A DNA stretch of 64,000 nucleotides from Hemileia vastatrix. Lineage: Eukaryota > Basidiomycota > Pucciniomycetes > Pucciniales > Zaghouaniaceae. Shown here one piece after another: positions 54,452 through 64,000 of this stretch. Each line of letters starts with the position of its first letter. The stretch's first letter is position 1. Location: positions 20,787,823-20,851,822 of the forward strand of contig JASXTE010000010.1 of NCBI GenBank assembly GCA_030280995.1, in the 5' to 3' direction. A program made the translations under genes and the position numbers. The notes beneath the pieces were generated by a model. It did not search any database, was not told the origin of the DNA, and saw only the letters and a list, made by a program, of their open reading frames with translations.

Positions 54452-55582
54452 TATGGTAAGGTAAACTCTTACAGTCGCCTTGCTGTAAGCAGAATCCGGA
54501 GGAGATATGTGGATTTAGCTGAAAACCCCGTCCTTCCAATAAAAATAACAAAATGGGTGTTCTAAATCACTAAGCTAACCAATCTACTTAGATCTGATTT
54601 ATAAAATAATGAAACTCTAAAATATTTAACGCTTATTGAGATTTAAAGAAAGTGGCTGTTGATAAAGAAATACTGATAACAACAATTAAGGTGTACCAGT
54701 GAAAGATCTGAAAAGATTGACTTTTATGTTTTTATAATAATTTAAGTTTTTATGAGACAGCAATAATCAAGTCCCAGTGATGAAGACCTTTCTAAAGATA
54801 CCCTGTATGAAGTGTTATTTAAACTGTTGAATTGTATTTCTAAAATGTTATGTAAAAAATAATAATGTTATAAGGGTATTACAAGTTATTTTAATTTGTT
54901 GAGTAATAAAAAATGAGACCGTGGTGGTCAATGATTAAGCTGTATGATCTGTCCCCCCTCTCAATTTCGAGTTTGAGAAGCGCTTAAGTATTCCTAGTCA
55001 CGTGCCTAAGTTTTCCCCTCCAGAGCTCTTCCAGAGTCAATCCGGAGCCCGTACGGAGTCCGTACGGAGTCCGTACGGAGTCAAAGCGGAGTCCGTACGG
55101 AGTCCCTCCGGACTTCCGGACTCAATTTAGAACCTTATAACCATAATAAAAAATCTAGAAAAATTACACATAATAGAGCTACCTCCCCTTTACATAACAA
55201 ACTAATTTTCGTAGTCTGCGCAGCTCTAATTACCCTGTGAAAATTCATCAAAGTTAAGTAATTTTTGAAAACGTAAATATTTCTATAAAACTTTAAAATT
55301 CATTTAAAAATATAAGAAAAATAGTAAAAATTCTGGGAAAATTTCCCAAGGTTCTTGAGTGACTCGACTTAATACTTATAAATTTTTCAGACCGTAAAAA
55401 TAAGTTTTTTCCGTAAAATAAATTGTTTTCGTGTAGGCATTCGCTCGTGACCGATTTCTTCATATTTAAAACTCAAATAAATTAAATAAAACCCTTTTAT
55501 AAAAAATAATAACGCCAATCTTGCACGCTGTAATAACTCCATTTACGTATTTAGGTGCCGTACTAAACTTTAGGCTACCACA
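54452..55582. mobile_element. ~1.13-kb non-autonomous DNA element in gypsy B pol
   Basis: It splits codons that read SC/NLSDIP when rejoined (element A has SCDLDNIP). CTGT is present on both sides (54448-54451 and 55583-55586). The ends TATGGTAAGGTAAA and, read inward, TGTGGTAGCCTAAA form an imperfect inverted repeat. It holds no long ORF. Its GC-rich part at 55031-55123 is built of an 11-bp tandem unit. I cannot place its superfamily; a 4-bp duplication is tentative. Confidence 0.72.
55041..55123. repeat. CpG-rich 11-bp tandem array (CCGTACGGAGT)n
   Basis: Five to six units of CCGTACGGAGT (one diverged to CAAAGCGGAGT), ending in CCCTCCGGACT TCCGGACTC. Each junction makes the palindrome CTCCGTACGGAG or a variant. 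It is one of the few CpG-dense spots in an otherwise AT-rich window. Confidence 0.85.
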
Positions 55583-58551
55583 CTGTAACTTGAGTGATAT
55601 TCCTCCAAGTCTTAAGAAAAAACCATATCCTGCTTCTCCAACAAAAAGAAAGGATATTGAAGATAATATTGCCACATTATTAAAAATGAATATCATTGAG
55701 AAGGTGGATGTCACCCCCAAATATTGTGTCATCTCCCCAGTCTTTATTCCTTATGAGAAGGATAAGGCTAGATTATGTGGAGATTACAGAGCATTAAACA
55801 CTTGTAATTTTGATGATATTTATCCTTTACCCAGATTTAATTCAATACATGCTACCTTGCAAGGTGTAAAATTTATTAGTTTTCTGGATGGTAATAAAGG
55901 GTATCATCAAGTTACAGTTGAGAAAAATTCTCAAAAATTTTTACTTATTGTTATGCATATGGGTATGTATAAGTATGTTAGAATGCCATTTGGCCCTAAA
56001 AATGCCCCTTCAGTTTTTCAAAAGGTCATGGATAACACTTTCCATCAGGAAATAATTGAGGGATGGGTCATGATATATATTGATGATATTATAGTTTTTT
56101 CTAAAACTTTTGATGAACATATGATTCACTTAAATAGAGTTTTTCAGAAAATGGATGAAATTAATATGACCTTGTCCTTGAAAAAGTGTAAATTTGGTTT
56201 TCAATCTTTGAAAGTCCTTGGCCATGTTGTGTCAGGACTACAAATTTTTGTGGACCACAACAAAGTTGCTGAAATTCAAAATGTTAAGGCACCAACTTCT
56301 GTAAGAGAAATCCAAAGTTTTTTGGGTATGTGTGGCTATTATAGACAATATATTAAAAATGATCAAGTCATAGCCTTGCCTCTTACCAAACTAGCTAGAA
56401 AAAATGTTGCATTTATCTGGAATAATGACTGTTAAGAAGCTTTTGATGCATTAAAATGTTGTGTAATGACAGCCCCTATCCTGGCTCTTCCAGATTTCAA
56501 CAAACCTTTTGTCCTGTACACAGATGCTATCTTTGTTGGTCTGGGTGCTGCCCTTCACCAGAAACAAATTATTAATGATAAATCCTCAGAGGTTTTTATT
56601 TGTTATATTTCAAGAACCTTGAGAAATAGTGAATAGAAATATGGTGCCACTCAATTAGAGTGCTTAGCAGTTGTTTGGGCTCTTGAGAAGCTTCATTACT
56701 ACCATGGATGACCAAAAGTTTGAATTGGTAACTGACTGTAGTGCTGTGAAGTCCCTCTTAAACCTAAAAAAACCTAATAGACATATGTTTAGTTGGAAAC
56801 TTGCTGTTCAAGAATACAGAGGAAGAATGACAATTATCCATAGGGCTGGAAATGTTCACTACAATGTTGATATGCTGTCCAGATTGCCTCTGCCAAATAA
56901 TGACTCCAATCCTGCTTTTGTACCTGAATATGATACTGTTCATATCCATGGTATATTTATAGTTGATATGGAAGAAGAGTTATTACAATTAATTCTGGAT
57001 TCATATGATAATGATTCTGATTTAAATAAATTAGTTACTATCTTAAATGATCCTAAGAATTCTTCAATTCAAGCATTGATTAAAACTCTTCCTGAAAAGT
57101 TTCAAAATGCTTTGATTAAGGGAAAGTTTTCTCTTGAAGATGGTTATATTTATTATAGAAAAATGCTTACTAATCTAATTATAATTCCTCCTTCTATGAA
57201 AGAAGCTATCCTCAAGCTTTTTCATGATGAAATATTAGCTGGTCATTTTGATGTTGAAAAAACAATGATTAGAATCAAAAACACTGCTTGGTGGGCTAAT
57301 ATGTCTGAAGATACTAAATTATATGTTTAATCCTGTGATTCCTTCCAGAAATATAAAAGGTTAAGAGGTAAAAGATCAGTTTTATTACAACATATTGAAG
57401 CACCTGATGCTCCCTGGAAAATTATTAATATGGATTTTGTCACTGGTCTTCCTGTAGCAGGTAAGGACAGTTACAATTCTTGTTGGGTGATAGTGGATAG
57501 ATTTACTAAAATGTGCAAATTTATTCCCACACACAAGGATGTCTCCACCAAAGACTTAGCTTTCTTATGGTTGTCTTATATATTCAATATAGTTGGATTC
57601 CCTAGGGCCATTAAATCTGACAGAGATCCCAAATTTACATCTGAATTCTGGATGTCTTTAATGGATATATGTGGTTGTGAATTAAAATTATCTACTGCTC
57701 ACCATCCCCAGACTGATGGTCTAGCTGAAAGAATTATTCAAACTCTAGAGGATATGATTAGAAGGTATTGTGCCTTTGGCTTGGAATAAAAAGATAATGA
57801 CAGATTTACTCATGACTGGGTTACTTTGCTCCCAGGTCTTGAATTTGCTTATAATAGCACTGTTCACTTGGTTACTCAAAAGAAGCCTTTTGAGCTTTGG
57901 CTAGGTTATGTCCCTAATACTCCTGCTCAAATACTCAATAGTACATTGCCTGAATCGGAATTACACCCTGGTGTCAAATCGTTTGTTCAAATGCAACAAC
58001 TGTGCAGAAAACATGCTCACAATTTTATTGATAAAGCATTTGAGTATGAAAAGAAAAGATGGGATAAATCCCATAAAGAGCACACATTTGGAGAAGGCAA
58101 TTAAGTGTTGATATCTACTGTCCATTTCAATTTACAGGGTAACAACAAGTTGAAAGATCCTTTTGTAGGGCCTTTTTTTGTTAAAAGAATGATTGGAGAT
58201 AATGCAGTTGAAGATGTGTTATACTCTCCATATGATAGAAAACATCCTGGTTTCCCCCATTCCATGCTGAGACCTTATACTTCCAACAATGATTTATTCC
58301 CTAAAAGAAGAGGAAGACCTAAGAAAAATCCTCAAGAAATCACTGAAACTGCTGAAATTGATTAAATTATGAATGATAGAATTTTCACTTCTGAAAAAGG
58401 TGTTGAGTATTTACTAAGATATAAAAATAAGTCATCTGAATATGATGCATGGATACCTGGTAAAGAAATTTCAAACCTTTCTACTCTGTTAAAAAAGTAT
58501 AAAAAGAAAAAATCACATCATTTTTTTTATTGTTTTTTTAGAGTGAGGGAG

Positions 58552-61296
58552 TGTCAGCCAGGCTGTTCCAGGAGACCAGTAAAAAAACATACAATTTTAT
58601 TGAAATTAAAAGAGGACATAATAATTGCAGCTTATGTATTTACATTAAATTTATATTACATAATATATTATATAAATATTTTATTTTATAAGTAAAATAA
58701 ATTTTATATTAATTTTATTATCATATAAATTAAGTATACATCAATTTAATTATCATATTCCATATAAAGTGACACATTTTTTATGTGTTTAATAAATAAA
58801 TAAATAATTACATTTTTATAATATAATTACATCTTATTAATTATCTTATATTTTAATTAAATTAATTATTTAAATTAGATATGTAATTAACCTTTTCATA
58901 TAAAATATTATCCATAATTATTGGCGCTTTTTTGACCCTTAATTTTGTCAGTAAATTATTAAATAAATTAAAGCACTTATTTAATAAAATAGTATTCAAG
59001 TTCTCACTTTAAATTAGTAATATCATTAAATTAATTATTTGTTTCATTTAAAATAATTATTGATTTAATTATATAGTTAAAACAATTAATTAATTTTGCT
59101 TTATACTAGGTTAATTTGCTTACATAAAATTTTGTGTCAAAATAATTTTTTGTTTCAATTAAAACTTTTACATCCTACTCTAATGTCTGTTTTGTATTAT
59201 TTTTCTCACAGTTCTTATGTTTCAGACTTACTTAGTTACTCACTATTTTAATTAACTAGTTTGGGAAATTATGGTGGGAAAAACTAGTTACTTATTCATG
59301 GGTTTAGTTAATTGTTTTATGTTTTTCTTTTAATATATATGTTTTATTTCTATTCTTTTATATTCCTGTTTTAGCTTATTAATATTTTGTATATACTGAT
59401 TTTTGGCACTTCAGAGGTCCCCTGTCAGCCTGTATATCTCCAGGACTGAGTAACAAGTAATTATAAGTTATGTTAAACACATGAACTATACATGGGAATA
59501 ATAAATAAGAGTACACAAATAGTATACATAAGTAAAATTATGATAATACACAAAAAATGCCATTATAACACCTTATATACACGCATATATCCACCTTTTA
59601 TAGGTCTTATGTACTTAATATTAAGTTGGAATATGTTAGGGTAATCTTAAGAACCTTAAGTATAAGGCTACATAATTTTTAAGTACACTTAAAGCTGTTA
59701 TATTCATTGTTTTATGCAAAAAACAAGAAATGCGCTTTATTTCACTTAAAAGTTGACTATATGCGCTATAAAATTGAGAATATCAAAATTGCGCTTTGAC
59801 AGATCAATTGGGCTCATTTAGAACTATTGATTTAGCTATTTAAATGCATAAAAATAACACTTTTCAAATTTGGTGTTTTTTATGCCAGAAATGGCTTCTG
59901 TGTACTGGCCACATACTGCCTGCTTTTTTCCCATGTGAATAGCTTCATTTTTAGCAAAGTTAGCTTTTTCACACTATAATTACCCCACATTCTACGCCCA
60001 CTGTGGGGAAACACACTAAAATAGGCAACAGGTGCTTATTTAGTGTCCTAGCTTAATTAATAATGCATTGACCTTGTTTATATGCACTAATTTCATTAAT
60101 AACCTCACTCTTGGCACTTTATTTCATCACCACGCTTAAATTCGCCTAATTTTAGTCAAGGATTTACCCGTGCAAGAGCCTGCCAAGAACTGCATGTAGT
60201 TACCCCACATCTCACGCTCTTTTTTAAGTTTTTGGGTGGTTTCTCAGTCAATTTTGGTTATTTTTGAATGGGAATTTCACATAGTATAATGTCAGGATTA
60301 GCCCCATTATTTCTACAGTCAATACCCCTTATTATTAAGCTATTATTAACCTTAAAAAGTCTCCTTTAGTCTTTAATATTATTGTTTTATACGCATATAC
60401 TCTCTTTTTGTCTTTTTCTTTAATTTTGATGGATTTCCCTTATTATTTCAGGGTTTTGGCGGTTGTTACTCTTCTAATTATGTCATGGGTTACTGGGAAT
60501 GTTGATGGGAATGTCTATTAGTTGTTTAGAGGCGTTATTAACTGTGTATTGGGTGGTACATCAAGGGAATCATTGGGGAACTCAGTGTGTATAAAAGGAG
60601 GAGGTTTTTGGGTTGTATTTCTTCATTCTTTATCATTACAATTTAACCAATATAACCAAACCAATTACAATACATATCAATTAGTACTTTTATAAGACTT
60701 TTGAATAGTATCTGAATTTATATAATCTATTTTTCTACCAACTATAAAGATTGTAAGCCATATATAAGAATAGTGAGAATTATATTACTGAGACCTTTAT
60801 ATTTGATTAAATTTTACAACTTAGTGGATTAAATCTACAGTATTCATATAGGACCATTAAAATCTTCTAGACAACTGACTATTCAAGCTAGTTCACGTCC
60901 TTGTACTTGACCTTAGCCTGACATCCCCTTGTCTATAAAAAGGCCTTGGGTAATCTCCTTTAGCCCATCACTTACTACTGATCATATTTTAAAATACATT
61001 ATATCATATTTTATTTACATTTTTAAGTTTCACTTCAGCCTTCTTAAATATTAAAATAAAATCTAGAGGCTTTTTTAAGAATATTCAAATATTTAGTTGT
61101 TGATAATTGAGCAGAGAGAAAATAAAAGTACTTACTATATTAACCACACTGTCCCTCATCCACTTTGTCTATTAGACCCATTGTTTCGTCATCCAATTCC
61201 TTTTACTCCCCTCTCTTCCCTTCTATTTTACTCCTATCATTTTAATCTCCCTTTTCCACCTTCCTTTTTACCTTCATCTAGAAGAGCCGGCCAACA
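58552..61296 (+). repeat. 3' LTR of gypsy element B, interrupted by a solo LTR
   Basis: It starts TGTCAGCCAGGCTGTTCCAG and ends AGAGCCGGCCAACA. It is highly similar to the 5' LTR except for the insertion at 59423-60923 and a slightly different last ~60 bp. The insertion falls in the segment that in the 5' LTR reads GAGGTCTCCTTGTCTATAAA, that is, just upstream of the TATA-like motif. Confidence 0.9.
59423..60923 (+). repeat. Solo LTR of gypsy family A inside the family B 3' LTR
   Basis: It is near-identical to the LTRs of element A in reverse orientation to them: it starts TGTCAGCCTGTATATCTCCA and ends TTAGCCTGACA, 1501 bp. The exact duplication TCCCC flanks it (59418-59422 and 60924-60928). 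Its closeness to element A LTRs suggests a recent insertion followed by LTR recombination. Confidence 0.93.
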
Positions 61297-61301
61297 GTGA
61301 G

Positions 61302-61850
61302 GGGGGGGGGCTGTATGGGGGCTGGAGGGGGGGGAAGAGAGGTGCCTAAAGGGGGGAGGACCTGGTAAAAAAGGGGGGGTAAGGGGGTTTTGAGGAGATC
61401 AAGAAGGGAGAGGGAGTGTTTGAGGACACCAAAAAGAGTGAAATGACGCAGAGAAGGAGGGGTAATATGGGAGTTTGTAAAAGATAATTTTTATTATCTT
61501 TATTAAAATTATTTTGTATTTTTTTTTTTACAGAATATTATAAATTTTTTTTGATGGTTCAAGCTTATTCAAAAGTAAATTTGGTGTGTTTATAATTTTG
61601 ATTTTTTTTTTGGGAATAAATTTTCTAATACAAATTTTTTTTTTTTGGTTTAAATTTTTATTATAATTTTTTTTAATTATTTATTTTCAAGGACTTTAAG
61701 TGGTATATCCAACACCAAGTACCTTTAAAATTCATTTTTTTGGCAAATAATTGTCCTGATATTTGTTTTTATTTTTTTTGGTTACTCTTTTTTTTGTTTC
61801 AATTTTTTTTTCAAGGAAAGTTTTAGTATTTGATTTCATTTTGCTCCACC
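61302..61850. other. Harbinger copy B spacer: rest of the G-rich tract and T-rich DNA
   Basis: 61302-61440 continues the G-rich side of the foldback interrupted by gypsy B. The rest is T-rich. There is no complete gene; most of the dioxygenase is missing from this copy. Confidence 0.55.
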
Positions 61851-62010
61851 TGACTTGGAATCTTGTCAAGAGTTCACACATTTTGGATTTACATTTCAAA
61901 TAAGTCAAAAATTAATACACCATATAAAAAAGGTAAAAAAGAAGGTAAATTTAACAAATGTAAAAAAAAATTAAATAGATTAAAAAAGTATGGGGATGAG
62001 TATAGTCATC
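61851..62010 (+). pseudogene. Tail of the Tet-like dioxygenase, Harbinger copy B
   Basis: LESCQEFTHFGFTFQISQKL followed by a Lys-rich tail ending KKYGDE matches the last ~50 residues of the copy A protein (LESCQDLTHFGCSFQISHKL...KKYGD). The catalytic HxD part is absent. The FG-x-S Cys is replaced by Phe. Confidence 0.7.
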
Positions 62011-62285
62011 AAATATTTTTTCATATATTTTTTATAAATAACTCTTATATTTCAAATTCCTTAAGTAAATTAATTGGCCATTGACCTCGTGTTTTATAAA
62101 TGGTAATCATGACAACATTTATATGTTTCAGGAGGTTACTCTGGCCTACACTTGTGGAAAGTCCCAAACATTTTTTTCTAGATTTTATCCGCATTTTGGC
62201 TAGAGGAATTGTCATTACTTTAAAAGTAGGAAAATTGATATATTTCAGTTTTTTATATATTAATTTATTTAATTATATTAAAATT

Positions 62286-62720
62286 TGGTGATTCCCATCC
62301 CTTACTTCAATAAAATTCAGGGGGAATTATTGCCAAACTTTCAAATCTGACATGCAAAGTTGATGAATTGTAAAAATTATTGTGATACCTACCCCTTACT
62401 TCAATAAAATACAGGGGGTGGGTATTGCCAAATTTTCAAATCTGACATGTAAAATTTTTGACTTGTAAAATTTTTGGTGATACCCATCCCTTACTTCAAT
62501 AAAATGCAGGGGGGGGGGGGGTATTGCCAAATTTTCATATCAGACTTGCAAAATTTCTTATAAGACTTGCAGGATTCTTCACTTGAAAGAATTTTGGTGA
62601 TACCTGTAAAATGCAGGGGGTATTAATGCCAAATTTTCATATAAGACTTTCAAGATTCTTGACTTGAAATAATTTTTCTGATACCCACCCCTTACTTCAA
62701 AAAAATGCAGGGGGGAAATT
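62286..62720. repeat. Harbinger minisatellite (copy B), about five units
   Basis: Repeats of CCCTTACTTCAATAAAATGC followed by a G run and GTATTGCCAAATTTTCA; one run near 62507 reaches about 13 G. It is the reverse complement of the array in copy A and has the same position between dioxygenase and SANT-like gene. Confidence 0.85.
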
Positions 62721-62888
62721 GGTAAATTTTCAAATGAGACTTGTAAATTTTATTTAAAAAAGAATTTTTAACATTAAAATACAATAATTTAACTAATGAT
62801 GGATAGAGTAAAGAAACACAGGAAATTATTGTAAAATTTTATGTAAGAGTAATTATGAATAGTTGAAGTGTGAAAAAAATAAAATAAA

Positions 62889-64000
62889 CTAGTAATCAAA
62901 AAATTTCATTAGACATTCAATTTCCTCATAAGATTTATTGAATTTAACACATTCTATTAAAAAAATTTTCTTCTTGGAATTATCTTTGAGATCATGCTTA
63001 AATTTCATCTGTTCCATTAAGTTTTGATGATTGAGTGTTTTCTCCTCTTTCTTTGATTTTTCAATACTAAGAGTTAGCTCAAATTTCTTCTTCTCCAAGT
63101 CTTGTGTCCTATAATCCTTCCATAAAGAGAGCTCGTACTTTCTCTTTTCCAATTCATGTACTCTGTCATCCCTCTTTAAAGAGAGCTTGTATTTTTCCTT
63201 TTCAAAATTTAGAGTCTCTTTAGAAACTTCCACTTGTTCTAGAGTGATAAGAAAAATTAAAATAAAGTAGAAGAAAAGTAGAGTAAATTATTTAGAGGTA
63301 TGATATCACTTACCAGCATCATGTTTCTCCAAAAATTCTTTGATAGAATAAAAAGGGGTTTGAGATGAAGTATCACTTTTTTGTCTTCCTTGAGAGTGGA
63401 AATTATGACTACTTGAAGCCCTTTGCTTTTTGTTCAAGGTCACATTTTACTCCTCAGCATTGTTTCTGGCTTCAGACTCAGTTGATTGTGGCTCCTGCAT
63501 TTGTTCTTAAACCTTTTTAGAAATAAGAAAATGTAAATAAAAAAATAATTGGTAAGATAAAAGAAAGAAACATACTTGTGTTAGATTGGGTTAGTTTAAA
63601 TCTCCATGAGGATCTATAACAAAGATATATAGATTTTTTGAATTTAGAACAGGGGAGGCTTGAGTGGAGGAAGAGGATGGGGAAAAACTTGTTTTGAAAT
63701 CATGTTTGGAGATAGCCTCTTCACCATCCAACATGTTTGCAGGATTAACATCAGGTCTCTTTCCAAAAATAGAATCCATCTATTTAAAGTAAGGACATAA
63801 AGATTTTAGTTTATCATATATGGATTTTATGCCCCTACTGATATCAATTTTAGTAATACCAAAACCAGTGGAAGATGAAAGAGTCTTTGCCTTCTTGTAT
63901 TTGGCTTGGTAATTCTTTAAACATTCAGAAATCTTTTTAGTTAAAAGATCAATTATTCCCTTGGTATTATTCTGTAATTCATTGGCCATTGGTAGATAAC
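62889..64000 (-). pseudogene. SANT/Myb-like protein of Harbinger copy B, pseudogene, partial
   Basis: The C-terminal coiled-coil exon is open (62889-63233; KYKLSLKRDDRVHELEKRKY). Upstream, exon pieces at 63591-63779 (FGKRPDVNPANMLDGEEAIS) and 63780-63989 (MANELQNNTKGIIDLLTKKI) match the copy A protein. A TAG at 63780-63782 sits between CPYFK and MDSIFG, and further stops occur in exons 1 and 2. The 5' end is beyond the window. PDVNPANM shows the unbroken form of the codons into which gypsy element A inserted in copy A. Confidence 0.85.

Larger units (their letters stand above)
53461..58551 (+). pseudogene. Pol of gypsy element B, pseudogene
   Basis: Collinear with element A: the zinc knuckle (CYKCNKSW...GHVC) is frameshifted near 53560; protease with LDSGAGGS near 53875; a DNA insertion at 54452-55582; RT with YIDDIIVFS near 56080; RNase H with TDAIFVGLGAAL near 56522; integrase finger (FHDEILAGHFD) near 57220, then NMDFVTGLP, SDRDPKF and LAERIIQTLE; a GPF block; and a chromodomain (EYLLRYKNK, DAWIPGKEI) at 58400-58480. 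Stops lie near 53753, 56433, 56634, 57328, 57787, 58102 and 58363. Several are Glu codons changed to TAA; a C-to-T mutator (RIP) bias is not obvious. Confidence 0.9.
49301..61296 (+). mobile_element. Ty3/gypsy LTR retrotransposon (family B), decayed, with two nested insertions
   Basis: The 5' LTR is 49301-50527 and the 3' LTR is 58552-61296 (interrupted). The exact duplication GTGAG is at 49296-49300 and 61297-61301. Gag and pol resemble element A domain for domain but hold about ten stops and several frameshifts. A ~1.1-kb DNA element lies in pol and a solo LTR of family A in the 3' LTR. The purine tract GAGTGAGGGAG abuts the 3' LTR. It inserted into the G-rich tract of Harbinger copy B. Without the nested DNA it is about 9.36 kb. 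Confidence 0.92.
48233..64000 (+). mobile_element. PIF/Harbinger DNA transposon, copy B (nuclease deleted; extends past the window)
   Basis: The left end begins AGGGGGTATCAAAGCTGAGG then GATCCACAATTAG, the counterpart of the right end of copy A. Next come the conserved palindrome and the nuclease promoter, the first codons of the nuclease gene (near 48580-48612) and then a jump to sequence that in copy A lies beyond the nuclease 3' end. After gypsy element B follow the tail of the dioxygenase (61860-62000), the minisatellite and the SANT-like gene (minus). The right inverted repeat is outside the window. Confidence 0.82.

Noticed and set aside
51308..58365. Repeated Glu-to-TAA changes in gypsy B suggesting a reassigned stop codon
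   Set aside because: The host gene, the copy A nuclease and other genes use TAA as a normal terminator, and element A keeps sense codons at those positions; ordinary decay explains it.
51223..58551. RIP-type C-to-T mutation of repeats
   Set aside because: The stops seen are mostly not from CAA/CAG/CGA codons, and element A is intact; no clear RIP signature by eye. A dinucleotide index would be decisive.

Overview
The window looks like a piece of a large, AT-rich, transposon-packed fungal genome. The only gene I would call a host gene is a spliced Zn2Cys6 plus PAS transcription factor of the ERT1/RDS2 (AcuK/AcuM) type at 42481-45126 on the minus strand; that family is fungal. The Tet-like dioxygenase, the SANT-like transposon protein and the copia Gag zinc-finger style resemble proteins I associate with rust fungi, but early-diverging fungi cannot be excluded from this sequence. 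No tRNA, rRNA or CRISPR array was found.

Layout. 93-10037: an old PIF/Harbinger element (copy C) with a broken DDE nuclease (+), a broken Tet-like dioxygenase (+) and a broken SANT-like protein (-); two solo LTRs with exact 5-bp target duplications sit inside it. 10038-17300: gene-free AT-rich DNA with four copies of a ~200-bp MITE and a diverged direct repeat. 17301-33102: a much better preserved Harbinger element (copy A) with SANT-like gene (+), internal minisatellite, Tet-like dioxygenase (-) and DDE nuclease (-). Its SANT-like gene is split by a 9.7-kb Ty3/gypsy chromodomain retrotransposon (18138-27864) whose two 1500-bp LTRs are almost identical and whose single 1957-codon gag-pol frame is open. 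33849-35271: another solo LTR of the same family. 36265-41809: a decayed Ty1/copia element whose primer-binding site matches the anticodon arm of initiator tRNA-Met, with a tandemly expanded right LTR and a 250-bp MITE in pol. 42481-45126: the host gene, with a ~3-kb flank that holds a Tc1/mariner-like foldback and a gypsy RT scrap. 48233-64000: Harbinger copy B, which lost its nuclease gene by internal deletion and was split by a second, older and broken gypsy element (49301-61296). That element in turn carries a ~1.1-kb DNA element in pol and a solo LTR of the first gypsy family in its 3' LTR. Copy B runs off the right edge.

How it fits together. Three independent Harbinger copies (A, B, C) share one plan: terminal inverted repeat, SANT-like DNA-binding protein reading inward, minisatellite, Tet-like 2OG-Fe(II) dioxygenase reading back, DDE nuclease reading back, terminal inverted repeat. 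The dioxygenase is therefore a resident gene of the transposon and not a chance neighbour. A DNA transposon that brings a possible 5-methylcytosine-oxidising enzyme along with its nuclease and DNA-binding protein is the most interesting system here. The second notable point is an open frame overlapping the 5' end of gag in a +1 frame that is recognisably conserved between the two gypsy elements.
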